Of a stretch of DNA of 64,000 bases, positions 21,465 through 33,159 are shown one piece after another. Source of the stretch: Charina bottae. Taxonomy: Eukaryota; Chordata; Lepidosauria; Squamata; Charinaidae. The stretch is taken from NCBI GenBank assembly GCA_023362775.1, contig JALMGJ010000008.1, positions 17,706,001 to 17,770,000 on the forward strand, given 5' to 3'. Positions within the stretch are counted from its first letter, which is position 1. Each line of letters starts with the position of its first letter. The notes under the pieces were generated by a model. The model had not been told where the DNA came from, searched no databases, and saw nothing but the letters and a program-made list of their open reading frames with translations. A program made the translations under genes and the position numbers.

Positions 21465-24016
21465 ATCCCTGCTTTCTTGGAACATTGCTGGATGGGGAGT
21501 CAGAAATAGAGATCCTGCCTTCATAAGCTACATTTCCCAATTCAACATTCTCATGTTCCAAGAGACATGGTCAATTAATGATCTGTTTATTGAGGGATAT
21601 AAATCCTTAACCCTCCCAGCAGCCCCCACCTTCGGATGAGGGAGGCATCGTGCTGGTTTGAGCATCCATATTTCAACTGCTCTTAACACTGAGATCATGT
21701 CAATAGACTCATTTGAGAATTTTGCACAAACAGTCATCCTTAACTTTTCTGCTGAGAAATTGCTCCTCATTAATTTTTATATACCACCCAACATCACTCG
21801 ACCATGCATTGCAGAAATTTGGGTAAAAGCAGAAATTTACATTAATAATATTCAACTACGCTTTCCGACTGCCCGTATTGTTATAGCAGGGGACTTTAAT
21901 GCTAGACTAGGCCCAAATGATAATCAGTTGTTTGCCAAATTCCTTCAAATTCCACCTAACCTGCAGAGTGTCTCTCCCTTCTTAATTAGAGAATCTAAGG
22001 ATCATGTTGGAGATTTTAGGGGGCTATATATGTTGCAGACATTGTACAAGTTGGATCTCCAAATTATGAATGGCACCATCATTACCGACTATCCTGCAGA
22101 GTTTTCACATTGAGCTGGTACAAGGCCCTCTCTGACTGATTACACTGCCATATCAAGAAATCTATGTTCCTCGGTCCTTCGATTTCAGATTGACAACCAC
22201 CCCGAGAGTGATCACTGTCCCAACGTGCTGTTTTTGAAGCCCTTTGGTGTTCCCTTTTTGGAAATATATCCTATTCCATCTGAAGATACTCCCATGGGTC
22301 AAATACGAATGAAATGGACAGCTCACGTGAAGGATAAATTAACCCAAGTGCTCTCTACTGATCTAACTTCGTACAGCTATTCTAGATGACAGGTCCTCCG
22401 ACCAGATTTTCCCATCTTATACTCAACTTGTTCAGCTTCTTCAGCCAATCCTCTCCACTTGCCCAGCTGGTGTAAATAGGAATCCGCGCTCTTTCAACCA
22501 ACCCTGGTTTGATAGCGAATGTCATGCAGCTAAGAAACAACTGATCTCCTGCTTTAAGGAATATAAAAATGATCCTTTCTCTTACTCAACCCAGGATCTG
22601 TTGCTCCTCAAGAGGAAATATAAATGGCTGCTACAGGCAAAGAAGAGGCAGGCTCTGAGAGTCTTGGAATCAACTAATTTCTGCTACTCGTTCTAAGAAT
22701 TCAGCTCTATTCTGGAAATGTGTAACTCTCCAATCTGCTTCTTCTAATTTATGAATCTTGTCTCTTATTCCTGCTTCCGCCTGGGAAGACTACTTCAGAT
22801 CACTGTATACACAGGAGGAATCATTTCACCCGAAGAGGGGATTAGACTATGAAGCTGACTTGCTCCCCTCCTGGCCCCCTGTCTCAGGCTCTGAGATTAT
22901 AAACCTGATTAAACAGCTGAATAAACCTGATTAAACAGCTGAAATCAAACAAAGCTCCAGGATATGACTTTATTTCATTGGAGGTCATTCGCAACAATTT
23001 AGATTGGTGGGCACCCTATTTTGACTTCCCTATTCACCTATATTGACAACTACAGTATGCTAAGGTCCCTGATGATTGGGGTCTAGCTTTGGTGATTCCA
23101 ATCTATAAAAAAGGAGGCAGAGATTTACCTGCCAATTATCGGCCCATCAGCTTTATCAGTGTGGTTAGCAAATTATATGCTAGACACCTATACAATAAGC
23201 TCCTGGATTGGGTTATAACTGAGAATATCTTGGCTGATGAGCAGGCAGGCTTTAGAGAAGGCCACTCAATCTTTGACCACGCTTTAACTCTTCAACATCT
23301 AGTCGAGAAATATTCCTCCGGAGCTCACTCAACACTTTATGCAGTGTTTATTGATCTTGGATGTGCTTTTGATTTCATTGCTAGAGCCAAATTATGGGAG
23401 TATGGGAGAAATTGAACTCTTCCTTGATTGATAGAATATTACTTGTTCTTATATACAAGCTTTATGAAAATTCCCAAATGAAGTGTGATGTAATATGTAT
23501 GGACATTGCACCAAGGAAATCCCAGTCAAGAGAGGAGTGAGACAAGGGTGTATTCTAGCTCCCCTTCTTCTTAATCTATATATTAACTATCTCGTAGACA
23601 AACTGAATATTCTATCTCTTCATCCCCCAAAACTGGGAAATAGACACATCTCTGTTCTTTTATATGCAGATGATGCCGTGTTGCTTTCTCGGACACAGAT
23701 TGGCCTGAAGCGGGCACTCTGTATGCTTGCTGAGCACTGCCAAGAAGAATGGCTGGAAATAAACTACTCGAAAACCAAGGTTATGGTTTTTGCCAAGTGC
23801 CCTAAGGCACATATCTGGTGGCTAAACAATCATTTAATAGAGCAAGTTAAGACCTTTAAATATTTGGGGATTGTTTTTCATGCCACGGGTAACTGCAAAT
23901 TCCATGCTGACTATGTCAGCCTGAAGGCACAAAAAACAGCGGCAGCACTACAATCTATTTCTCCAAAGGAGACTGTTTTTAAATTTGATAAGGGGCTCAT
24001 TTACATTGTGATCTAA
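21465..24016 (+). pseudogene. LINE ORF2: endonuclease and reverse transcriptase, frameshifted
   Basis: The APE endonuclease is at 21465-22230: SWNIAGW at the start, FQETW, a glycosidase-like open stretch with LLINFYIPPNI, AGDFNARLG (about 21885-21911), and ESDHCP near 22206. A connector with many stops follows (22380-22900). The RT is at 22930-24016: NKAPGYDFISLEVI, VIPIYKKGGRDLPANYRPIS, DEQAGFREGHS, YAVFIDLGCAFDFI, RGVRQGCILAPLLLNLYINY and YADD at 23663-23674, then TFKYLGIVF. Intact sub-frames are 21658-22113, 23089-23415 and 23495-24016. It would nick target DNA and reverse-transcribe its own RNA, but stops and shifts make it dead. The start is uncertain because it overlaps the end of ORF1. 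Confidence 0.8.
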
Positions 24017-24119
24017 ATGCATTTTAATATTTAATTGGGACTTGTTAAGTTAGATAAAACTATTTCAAATCAAACAGTTTATATTTTAAAGCCCAATGTG
24101 TTTACCATGTAGAATTCTA

Positions 24120-24210
24120 ACTTGTACTGGTCAGTGACCGTAATAAATTGAACTTGAACATTACTAGTTGTATGCTGGTCTATGACCGAAATAAAATTGA
24201 TTGACGATAG
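24120..24210 (+). repeat. Duplicated LINE 3' terminal motif
   Basis: Two imperfect copies lie in tandem: ctggtcagtgaccgtaataaattg at about 24127 and ctggtctatgaccgaaataaaattg at about 24176. Each holds a short hairpin (ggtc...gacc), a taataaa/aataaa word and a ttga-rich end. This is typical of stem-loop 3' ends recognised by LINE RTs, and is inferred to be the end of the element starting at 16393. Confidence 0.6.
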
Positions 24211-27200
24211 TTGCTTCACATAAGGTTTCACACAAAATATAAATAAATTAATAAGCATAGACTTGAATTTTTTAAAAAACATAGTGATTAATCTACTGAA
24301 TCCATCTAAAGGAATACCTCTTCAAACTATGTATCAGTGGTACTTCATTTTTTATACAGCTGCAATTTCTGGAAGTAACATTGTACTTATTGGAACCTGA
24401 ATAGATATACCAAAGTACTGTATTAACTATACATTAAACAAATATATAAAAATAACTGAATATACACAAGAGATGTCAGAGAAAAGCAGACTCTTTTATA
24501 TGTGTCTCTCTCTGTGTGTGTTTGTGTGTGTGTGTGTGAGAGAGATTGAGAGAAGAAGAGTAAATAATTCTGGAATGAAATTTAAGTAACATTCAAAAAA
24601 GATATCTGTTACTAAGTCTTAAATGCAAATTTTGGATACAGATGTAAAGCTCTATTTATATAATTGACAGCTGATATAATATGGATTGCACAAAACCAGA
24701 AATATATAGAAGACAAAAAATATTGGAGACAGTTTTGTAAGTTGTTGTTGTTTTAATTAAGAGGGCAACATATTTGAAATAAGGACAAATCAGTACAAAA
24801 TTCTCATTGTTTACTATTTGGTATGCTTTCTGTCTTTTTACTGTTTTCAGAATTCTAATCTGATTAGATATTCATGAGCAGGGAATTAATGTGTAGAGCA
24901 GAGCATTTCTACTTGAAATTCAGCTAGTCAAAATTAAAGTCAGTGGCATCACAACTGTTGTGTGATCTGCCATTTTGCTGCAAATTAGACAAAAAGTGAG
25001 AAACCATTTACTCTTTTTTTCTCTGTTGGTTGACAGCAGTGTGAGTGGATTTATTACATATATTTTACCTAACTGACACTGGCCGTTTTCAAAAAGGACT
25101 TGGTCACAGCAGCATCTGCAGAAGGTGGCAAGGGGGAAACCAGCATTGTGGGTATTGCAATGCATGCCCCAACCCTTTCCTATATGTGTCATGAGGTTGC
25201 ACCCTTGCCCAAAATGGGTGGAGCTTGCAGCACAATGATGCAATACTGCTTTCGCCTTTCTCCAAAAGCAGCAAGGTCCTGCAGATGCCACTACTTTGCT
25301 ATTATTTGGATGTGGGACCATCAGGAAATCCTAGAGCTGTGGTTAAGATTGTAAATGTAAAAACAAACAAACATCCTGGAAGAAGGTAGTGCAAAACCAC
25401 TTTCCTATTGCAACAAAGAAAACAGTATATAATCACCAGGAATAGAATCTGACTATTTGAATACTTTATATTTACCAGCACTATTATAATCTCAGATTTT
25501 TTAAAGAAATGCCACTAGAACAACCAAAATTAGGGTTAGGATTTGGTGGGTCCCAGGTCACACCTTCAAAAATCCCAAAGTATTTTTTCTATACTGCTGC
25601 TGGAGCCTTACCAGCAGAACTGTATTAATAGAGCTTTTGTAGATATACTTGGGAATAACAAGTTAAATAAGCATTAAATGCTGGTGAGTATGTAATTTAT
25701 TTTTAATTTATTTTAGGGGCCTTTAGAAGGCAACACCATTGCATCATAAGCTGTTTTATGGAAATATAATACAGAGTTTATGTATAATCAGTAATGTAAA
25801 TAAAGTAGATAATGACTGAATAAATAAGAACAATAAATAACCATATTTGAGAAACTGATATTCTTTCATCAAAACTTGTTTTGAATGATTAATACATCAA
25901 ATGGCATATCTGATCATAATGTGGCAAGTTAAGGTTACTTTAATATTCAGCTTTTAATAACTTTTAAAGATAGTTATTCCAATTGGCATAAACCAGTCTC
26001 TTCCTCTTTAGCGGAGAGAATGTTATAATTACATTTGCAAAAGAAGCACTGGCTGCAAGGAATGAGTACAAAACAATCCACTTATGGACAGATTGCCATA
26101 AAAGAAGGAACAGTAGTTATTTAGGGATCACCTGAAGCATGAACTGAAAAGAAGCAAGACTTCATGAACAATTCCAAGAGAAGACACCAGTGACCATGGA
26201 GTTAAAAGTAAATTATAGACCAATAATTGCTAGTGTCTTGGGGTGGAACTCTTCTTATTCCAGAGCTAAACACAGGAATTCAAGGCCTGAATAGAAGCCC
26301 ATTCTTATATTAGGCCATAATGAGTACAAAATCTATTTCATACAAAAAAATGATTTTTGCTGGTAAGCAGGAGGGAGGGACCCCAACAGCCTCAAGGACC
26401 CTAAAGAAATGTTAAATTCAATATGAAATAACAACTGACATAAAATGGAAGTAAATATGGGTTATGAAAAATGGGAAAACTATTTGTGATAATTTAGGCA
26501 ATTTTAAGTTATTTTCAGGTACCGTAGGTTATTAAATTTAATTTTCTTTGGCTATCGTGGCTGGATTCTTCAAGAAAAGCTCTTAAAAGTATCTTGCATT
26601 GAAGTGTTTTGATATTTTAGTGAAGATTCAAACCTTCTTTGGCTGTCTTAAAACAGCACTTCAAGATTATTCTTCAGGGATTTCCAGCATTACATACGTA
26701 TATACCTAAATCATACAGCCCATGCATTCATAAGAAAGGTATGAATACACTCTTGAAAACTGCAAAAATACCCTGGTGAAGTAGTGTATGCTTTGATCTT
26801 TTTTCTGAAATGCTGTTTCAAATCTAACATTCAGGAGAAATTATGTCACAGATAGGCTAGGTCAGGATATTTTGCTCCTTGAGGCTGAACAGCAAAAGGT
26901 GCTCCCTCAGGTCAGGTTGCAAAACATCCAAGGCTGGTCATGTAATTTTAGCAGCTCAGACAAAAATCTAACAAATGCCTGCCTCCTTCCCTTGCAGTTA
27001 AAGTAAGTCAATATTAAATCAAATAACCACCAACAATCATTTCAGGACACCCCAGATAAGCTGCTAATATTGTTATCATACTGTCTAAGAGTAGGACTAG
27101 TGTAACATCATTTTCCTGTACTCTAGCATATTTAAAAAACTTATCCTACCAATATATGCTCAGTTTTGTAAGATGAAATCTTTTTGCATGCACTCTGTCA

Positions 27201-27837
27201 TAGAGTTGACAAAACATGGAGTTTGGGGGTAGGGGGACCATTCCCACACACTCATTCCACAGCAGAGCTTCAGACATACAATGATTAGTGACAGGGGATC
27301 AACCTATCTCTATGGATTAACCCTAGTTTTTGACAATTACATGAACAATGTTTGCTTCTTCCTTTTCTACTCCACCCAACCAAATGAAGTAGCAGCTACT
27401 TGTAATTTTCCAAGAGTAGTAACCATCAAATCCCATTCCCACTTCTTCCCCCCACAGATGTATTCTGAGACTGTCTGCTAACAATAAGTAACTAGCCATT
27501 TAGTATTTTAGGAGGCCTGAGCTGGTCATAATCCATGTTAAATATATAACAGTGAGGTTTGGTTAAGCAGACTGTATGATCTGAGAATGAATCAAGTGAC
27601 TCATCCTCTGAAGGAACTAAAGACACATTCATAGACACATTACAAGAATCCTTTTACACAATCCTTTTAACATATGTTCACAGACAAGGAAAAGTAATAA
27701 TGTTATGTTCAGAATCTATGCAAGGCATTCCTATTCAGTCAATAAAATATTTACAGAAATGACAAATTATGGTTTCAAAAGTGTAAATGGACACCTTTAT
27801 TAATTAGGGAGCTTGATGGAGTTAAAATGATATTAGT
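24211..27837. other. No recognised feature
   Basis: AT-rich sequence, with a GC-richer patch at 25090-25330 that gives opposing open frames (24920-25321 minus, 25100-25354 plus). No motif or repeat family was recognised, so I do not call either. A G-rich word (gggggtaggggg) lies at about 27226. Confidence 0.45.
24500..24546. repeat. (TC/TG)n microsatellite
   Basis: A ctctctctgtgtgtg... run with one interruption, ending in gagagag. Confidence 0.85.
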
Positions 27838-28025
27838 CTAATAATATTAGAAGAAACTAAAAGGAAATATAAGATTAAAGTTACAGAGAGTTTTAAATAC
27901 TTAGGGATAAATATAGCTAAAAATATACAGGATTTAAAAATATTGAATTTTGATAAGTTGAAGGAAGAGATAAAAGAAAAACTACTTGGATATAAAAAAC
28001 TGAAATTGTCATGGTTTGGGAGAGT

Positions 28026-31000
28026 TGTTGTTCAGTAGTTTAGTCGTGTCCAACTCTTCGTGACCTCATGGACCATAGCACGCCAGGCTTTCCTGTCCTC
28101 CACTGTCTCTCGGAGTTTACTCAAATTCTTGTTCATTACATCGGTGATGCTATCTAACCATCTCATCCTCTGCCGTCCCCTTCTCCTTTTGCCTTCAGTC
28201 TTTCCCAGCATCAGGGTCTTTTCCAGTGAGTCCTCTCTTCGCATTAGGTGGCCAAAGTATTTGAGCTTCAGCTTCAGCATCTGTCCTTCCAATGAGCAGT
28301 CAGGGTTGATTTCCTTTAGGATTGACTGGTTTGAGCAAGAGTCTTCTCCAGCACCACAGTTCAAAAGCATCAATTCTTCGGCGCTCAGCCTTCCTTATGG
28401 TCCAACTCTCACAGCCATACATTACTACTGGAAAAACCATAGCTTTAACTATACGGACCTTTGTCGGCAAGGTGATGTCTCTGCTTTTTAATATGCTGTC
28501 TAGGTTTGCCATAGCTTTCCTCCCAAGGAGCAAGTGTCTTTTAATTTCATGGCTGCAGTCACCGTCTGCGGTGATCTTGGAGCCCAAGAAAATAAAATCT
28601 GTCACTGCTTCCATTTCCTCCCATTCTATTTGCCAGGAAGTGATGGGACCAGATGCCATGATCTGGGGTTTTTTAATGTTGAGTTTCAAGCCAGCTTTTG
28701 CACTCCTTTCACCCTCATGAAGAGGCTCTTTAGTTCCTCTTCACTTTCTGCCATTAGGGTGGTATCGTCTGCATATCTGAGGTTGTTGATATTTCTCCCG
28801 ACAATCTTAACTCCGGCTTGTGATTCATCCAGCCCGGCATTTCTCATGATGTACTCTGCATATAAGTTAAATAAGCAGGGTGATAATATACAGCCTTGTC
28901 GTACTCCTTTCCCAATTTTGAACCAGTCGGCTGTTCCATGTCCGGTTCTAACTGTTGCTTCTTGACCCGCATACAGGTTTCTCAGGAGACAGGTCTGGTA
29001 CTCCCATCTCTTTAAGACTTTGCCACAGTTTGTTGTGATCCACACAATCAAAGGCTTTAGCGTAGTCAATGAAGCAGAAGTAGATGTTTTTCTGGAACTC
29101 TCTTGCTTTTTCCATGATCCAGCGAATGTTGGCAATCTGATCTCTAGTTCCTCTGCCTCTTCGAAACCCAGCTTGCACTTCTGGTAGTTCTCGGTTCACA
29201 TACTGCTGAAGCCTAGCTTGTAGGATTTTGAGCATAACCTTGCTAGCATGTGAAATGAGTGCAATTGTACGGTAGTTTGAGCATTCTTTGGCATTGCCTT
29301 TCTTTGGAATTGGAATGTAAACTGACCTTTTCCAATCCTGTGGCCACTGTTGAGTTTTCCAAATTTGTTGGCATATTGAGTGCAGCACTTTAACAGCATC
29401 AACTTTTAGGATTTTAAATAGCTCAGCTGGGATACTGTCTTCTCCGCTAGCTTTGTTGTTAGTAATGCTTCCTAAGGCCCACTTGACTTCACTCTCTAGG
29501 ATGTCCGGCTCAAGGTCAGTGACCACACCATCGTATTTATCAGGGATATTAAGATCTTTCTTGTATAGTTCTTCTGTGTATTCTTGACACCTCTTCTTAA
29601 TCTCTTCTGCTTCTGTTAGGTCCCTGCCTTTTTTGTCCTTTATCATGCCCATCTTTGCACAAAACGTTCCCTTGATATCTCTGATTTTCTTGAAGAGATC
29701 TCTAGTCTTCCCCATTCTATTGTTGTCCTCGATTTCTTTGCATTGTTCATTTAAGAAGGCCTTCTTATCTCTCCTTGCTATTCTCTGGAATTCTGCATTC
29801 AGTTGTTTATATCTTTCCCTTTCTCCCTTGCCTTTTGCTTCCCTTCTTTCCTCAGCTATTTGTAAAGCCTCATCAGTCAGCCACTTTGCTTTCTTGCATT
29901 TCTTTTTCTTTGGGATGGTTTTAGTTGCTGCCTCCTGTACAATGTTACGAACCTCCATCCATAGTTCTTCAGGCACTCTGTCTACCAGATCTAATCTTTT
30001 AAATCTATTCCTCACCTCCACTGTATATTCATAAGGGATATGATTTAGGTCATACCTGAGTGGTCTAGTGGTTTTCTCTACATTCTTCAATTTAAGCCTA
30101 AATTTTGCGATAAGAAGCTCATGATCTGAGCCACAGTCAGCTCCAGGTCTTGTTTTTGCTGATTGTATAGAGCTTCTCCATCTTTGGCTGCAAAGTATAT
30201 AATCAATCTGATTTCGGTATTGACCATCTGGTGATGTCCATGTGTAGAGTTGTCTCTTGTGTTGTTGGAAAAGAGTGTTTGCTATGACCAGCGTGTTCTC
30301 TTGACAAAACTCTATTAGCCTTTGCCCTGCTTCATTTTGTACTCCGAGGCTGAACTTGCCTGTTATTCCGGTTATTTTTTGACTTCCTACTTTAGCATTC
30401 CAGTCCCCTATGATGAAAAGGACATCTTTTTTTGGTGTTAGTTCTAGAAGGTGTTGTAGGTCTTCATAGAACCGGTCAACTTCAGCTTCTTCGGCATCAG
30501 TGGTTGGGGCATAGACTTGGATCACTGTGATGTTGAATGGTTTGCCTTGGATTCGAACTGAAAGCATTCTGTCGTTTTTGAGGTTGTACCCCAGTACTGC
30601 CTTTCCCACTCTTTTATTGACTATGAGAGCTACTCCATTTCTTCTAAGGGATTCTTGCCCACAGTAGTATATATAATGGTCTCCTGAATTAAATTCACCC
30701 ATTCCTGTCCATTTTAGTTCGCTGATTCCCAAGATGTTGATGTTCAATCTTGTCATCTCATGTTTGACCACATCCAGCTTACCTTGATTCATAGATCTTA
30801 CATTCCAGGTTCCTATGCAATATTGTTCTTTACAGCATCGGACTTTCCTTCCACTTCCAGACACATCCACAACTGAGCATCCTTTCGGCTTTGGCCCAGC
30901 TGTTTCACTGTTTCTGGAGCTACTCGGAATTGCCCTCCGCTCTTCCCCAGTAGCATTTTGGACACCTTCCGACCTGAGGGGCTCATCTTCCGGCGTCATA

Positions 31001-31195
31001 TCTTTTAGCCTTTTGATACTGTCCATGGGTTTTCTTGGCAAGGATACTGGAGTGGTTTGCCATTCCCTCCTCTAGTTTTGGACCACGTTTTGTCAGAACT
31101 CTCCGTCATGACCTGTTCTTCTTGACCTGACTTCATTGAGTTACGCAAGCCCCTTTGCCACGACAAGGCAGTGATCCATGAAGGGGATCACTTCA
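28026..31195 (-). mobile_element. Near full-length BovB (RTE) LINE, antisense
   Basis: Runs from 31195 (5') to 28026 (3') on the minus strand and is flanked by an exact 10-bp duplication ttgggagagt (28016-28025 and 31196-31205). The 5' leader reads gtgatccccttcatggatca. The 3' end is ggacacgactaaactactga...caacaaca, characteristic of BovB. About 3.17 kb is close to the full length of the family. The coding region is complete end to end but shifted three times. BovB is the RTE family known for patchy distribution and horizontal transfer between squamates, ruminants and other vertebrates. It also supplies the 3' ends of Sauria-type SINEs. Confidence 0.95.
28032..31041 (-). pseudogene. BovB ORF2: APE endonuclease and RT, three frameshifts
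   Basis: The main frame is 31041-28948 (697 codons). It contains endonuclease motifs YCIGTWNVRSMNQGKLDVV, ISELKWTGMGEF, GDWNAKVGSQ, RNQIDYIL and SDHELLIAKFR. RT motifs follow: SGEDSIPAELFKIL, NYRTIALISHASKVMLKIL, EVQAGFRRGRGTRDQI, FCFIDYAKAFDCVDH. It then shifts near 28990 to a frame holding GVRQGCILSPCLFNLYAEYI and LRYADD (28764-28775). Near 28690 it shifts to MKLNIKKPQIMASGPITSW through ELWCWRRLL. Near 28340 it shifts again to SILKEINPDCSLEGQ through KSWTRLNY, ending at 28032. All catalytic segments survive, so inactivation is recent. The protein would nick and prime reverse transcription at target DNA. Confidence 0.92.
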
Positions 31196-31995
31196 TTGGG
31201 AGAGTAGTGCTATGTAAAATGAAGATTTTACCTAAGATAAATTTTCTATTTTGGATGCTATCAATAGAACTATCACAGGAGGAGTTAAAACAATGGCAAA
31301 AGATTATAAATAATTTCTGTAATGGAGATAAAAAAATCAAGAATAAATAAAAAGTTATGGTATATATCCCAGAAAGGAGGAGGATTAGGTATTCCAAATA
31401 TTAATATGTATTATATAGCTAACCAAATGATATATGTTCCATATATGATATATGGATTAGAAAAATTGATTTGGAATTAGAGATAAGTGATAAGGATTGT
31501 TTACAAAGTAAAAAATGTCTTAGTGAAATAAAAAACCCAATTAGTAATGTCACACTACAGATTTGGCATAAAAATAAAAAAATATTTAGCCCAGGAATAT
31601 CACCATTGACTAGAGTTGTACATTTAGAAAAATTCCCAGAGAACCTTAAGGCAGGACTCACAAAAGATATGGAACGAGCTGGAGTACTAAGATTAAAAGA
31701 TTGGATAAGTAAAATTTCTAGGAGAGAAGATATAAAGGAAATATTCAAACAGAGTAAAATATCCTGGTATAACGTATTACAATTGGAGTCATGGACTAAG
31801 AATTGGATAAAACAACATGGGATATGTAGACAATTAACAAAATTTGAAGAATTATTAATACAGTTAAAGCAGAATGGTACAGACAAAGTAACAAAAGGAT
31901 TAATAAGTAAAATTTATAAAATAATGATAGAATGTGATTTAGTACATATGGAACAAAAAATAGCTGGGAGAGGGATTTAGGAATTAATATTACAG

Positions 31996-33159
31996 GGTTC
32001 ACTTCCGGGTACTGGTCGGAGCACAGCGAAGAACCGGGGCTCCTAGCCTCGATTCCACGGCTAAGCTGTTTGCAGCGATTTGGGAGAAGAAAATCGCTGG
32101 AAAAATCACACTCGAAGAGAGTGTGATCAGAAGATCAACCACAAAGGGTCTCTGGAGTAACTGCTCTCCCCCGACTCCCGTAATTTCCACTGCGGGAGGA
32201 GGGAGATGGAGCAATGAAAGGAGACTGGGAAAAAAAACGGGGCTCTGCAGCAGCTGTGATTCTAAAAGATAAGTAGCTGGCCCGACCAGGCTTTTAGTCA
32301 CTTTTTTTTACTTTTAAATATTATTATTTTTTTATTAAGTGCTAAGATTTGTATCTGGACTTGATTTATATTTGCTGGTGCTATATTTTTTCTTGTTAAT
32401 GGAAGAATAAATGGTGGGAAAAGAAGCTAAGTGGCTTTGCTAGAAGTGAAAGTGACTTTTACTATTATTTCAGTTCGGTTTGAGTTTCTTACTTATGGAT
32501 AACTATTGGTATTTCTATTTTTGTTCTCTGGAATACTATATTAAAGCTTGGATTTAAATGGAGTGATTAATACTTTATTTTTTAAGACTTTGATGTTGGG
32601 ATTACTGAACCCTATTAAAAACTCTTTTATATATACAAGTTCCTCTTTTTCTTTCTGAACTTTGAACTCTGTTTGGATTTATTTTTCTGAAAAAGTCAAG
32701 TTATTTAACGTTTAATTTGGATTATTGGATTATTATATGGAAAGTAGAGGCTTTTTTACATGTCTCTAGCAACATTTTTTCTTTTTGACTTGTGGTTGGA
32801 TTGAAGAATTACAAGTGGGAAGGTGAAACCCTGGGAATATTTACTATTCTTATCTTTGATTTTGACTACAGGAGAACAAAAAGTCCTAGGCTTTTATCTT
32901 TTGAAACACTGTGGACTTTTATATATAAGGGATTATAAATGACCTAAGAGGAAAATTTTTAAAGGAGCCTAGTTCTCCCTTTCTTTTTCCTTAACCTTTT
33001 GGATATTTGTTTTTTCACCTTTTCTTTTTTCTTTTTATTATTTGTAAAAGAATTTTTATTTTTTTTTTAATTTTTCCCCCTTTTTAAAATAATTTTTGTT
33101 ATATTGTTATATGGTGCTTTTCCCCCTTTTCTCCCTTTTTTCTTCTTTTTTGCAGGGCT
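31996..33159 (+). promoter_or_regulatory. L1 5' UTR / internal promoter region
   Basis: 1164 bp ahead of ORF1. The first 300 bp are relatively GC-rich (starting ggttcacttccgggtactgg). The rest is T-rich, with long pyrimidine runs between 32990 and 33155. L1 5' UTRs carry an internal RNA polymerase II promoter (family knowledge). I cannot point to a specific YY1-like or other factor site. Confidence 0.7.

Larger units (their letters stand above)
16393..24210 (+). mobile_element. APE-type non-LTR retrotransposon (Vingi/Ingi-like?), interrupted
   Basis: A two-ORF LINE runs on the plus strand. A 5' leader starts about 16393 (ggggtcaagatggctgcc). ORF1 is at 16599-21441, split by a hAT-like element at 16920-20248. 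ORF2 has an apurinic endonuclease and an RT (21465-24016), and a 3' end is near 24120-24210. Endonuclease words SWNIAGW, FQETW, AGDFNARLG, ESDHCP and RT words NYRPISF, YAVFIDLG, GVRQGCILAPLLLNLYINYL, YADD are all present. The clade is my inference from the RT wording. R1, Ingi or Vingi groups fit better than L1, L2 or RTE. The RT thumb and C-terminal region is missing after about 24000, so the copy is internally deleted as well as frameshifted. Confidence 0.75.

Noticed and set aside
24920..25354. Opposing 133- and 84-codon frames in a GC-richer patch
   Set aside because: Neither has recognisable motifs, splice context or repeat homology that I can see. Open frames on both strands at once argue for composition rather than coding.
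28060..31075. Plus-strand frames of 130-143 codons within the BovB
   Set aside because: They are antisense shadows of the BovB coding strand, which carries all the RT and endonuclease motifs.
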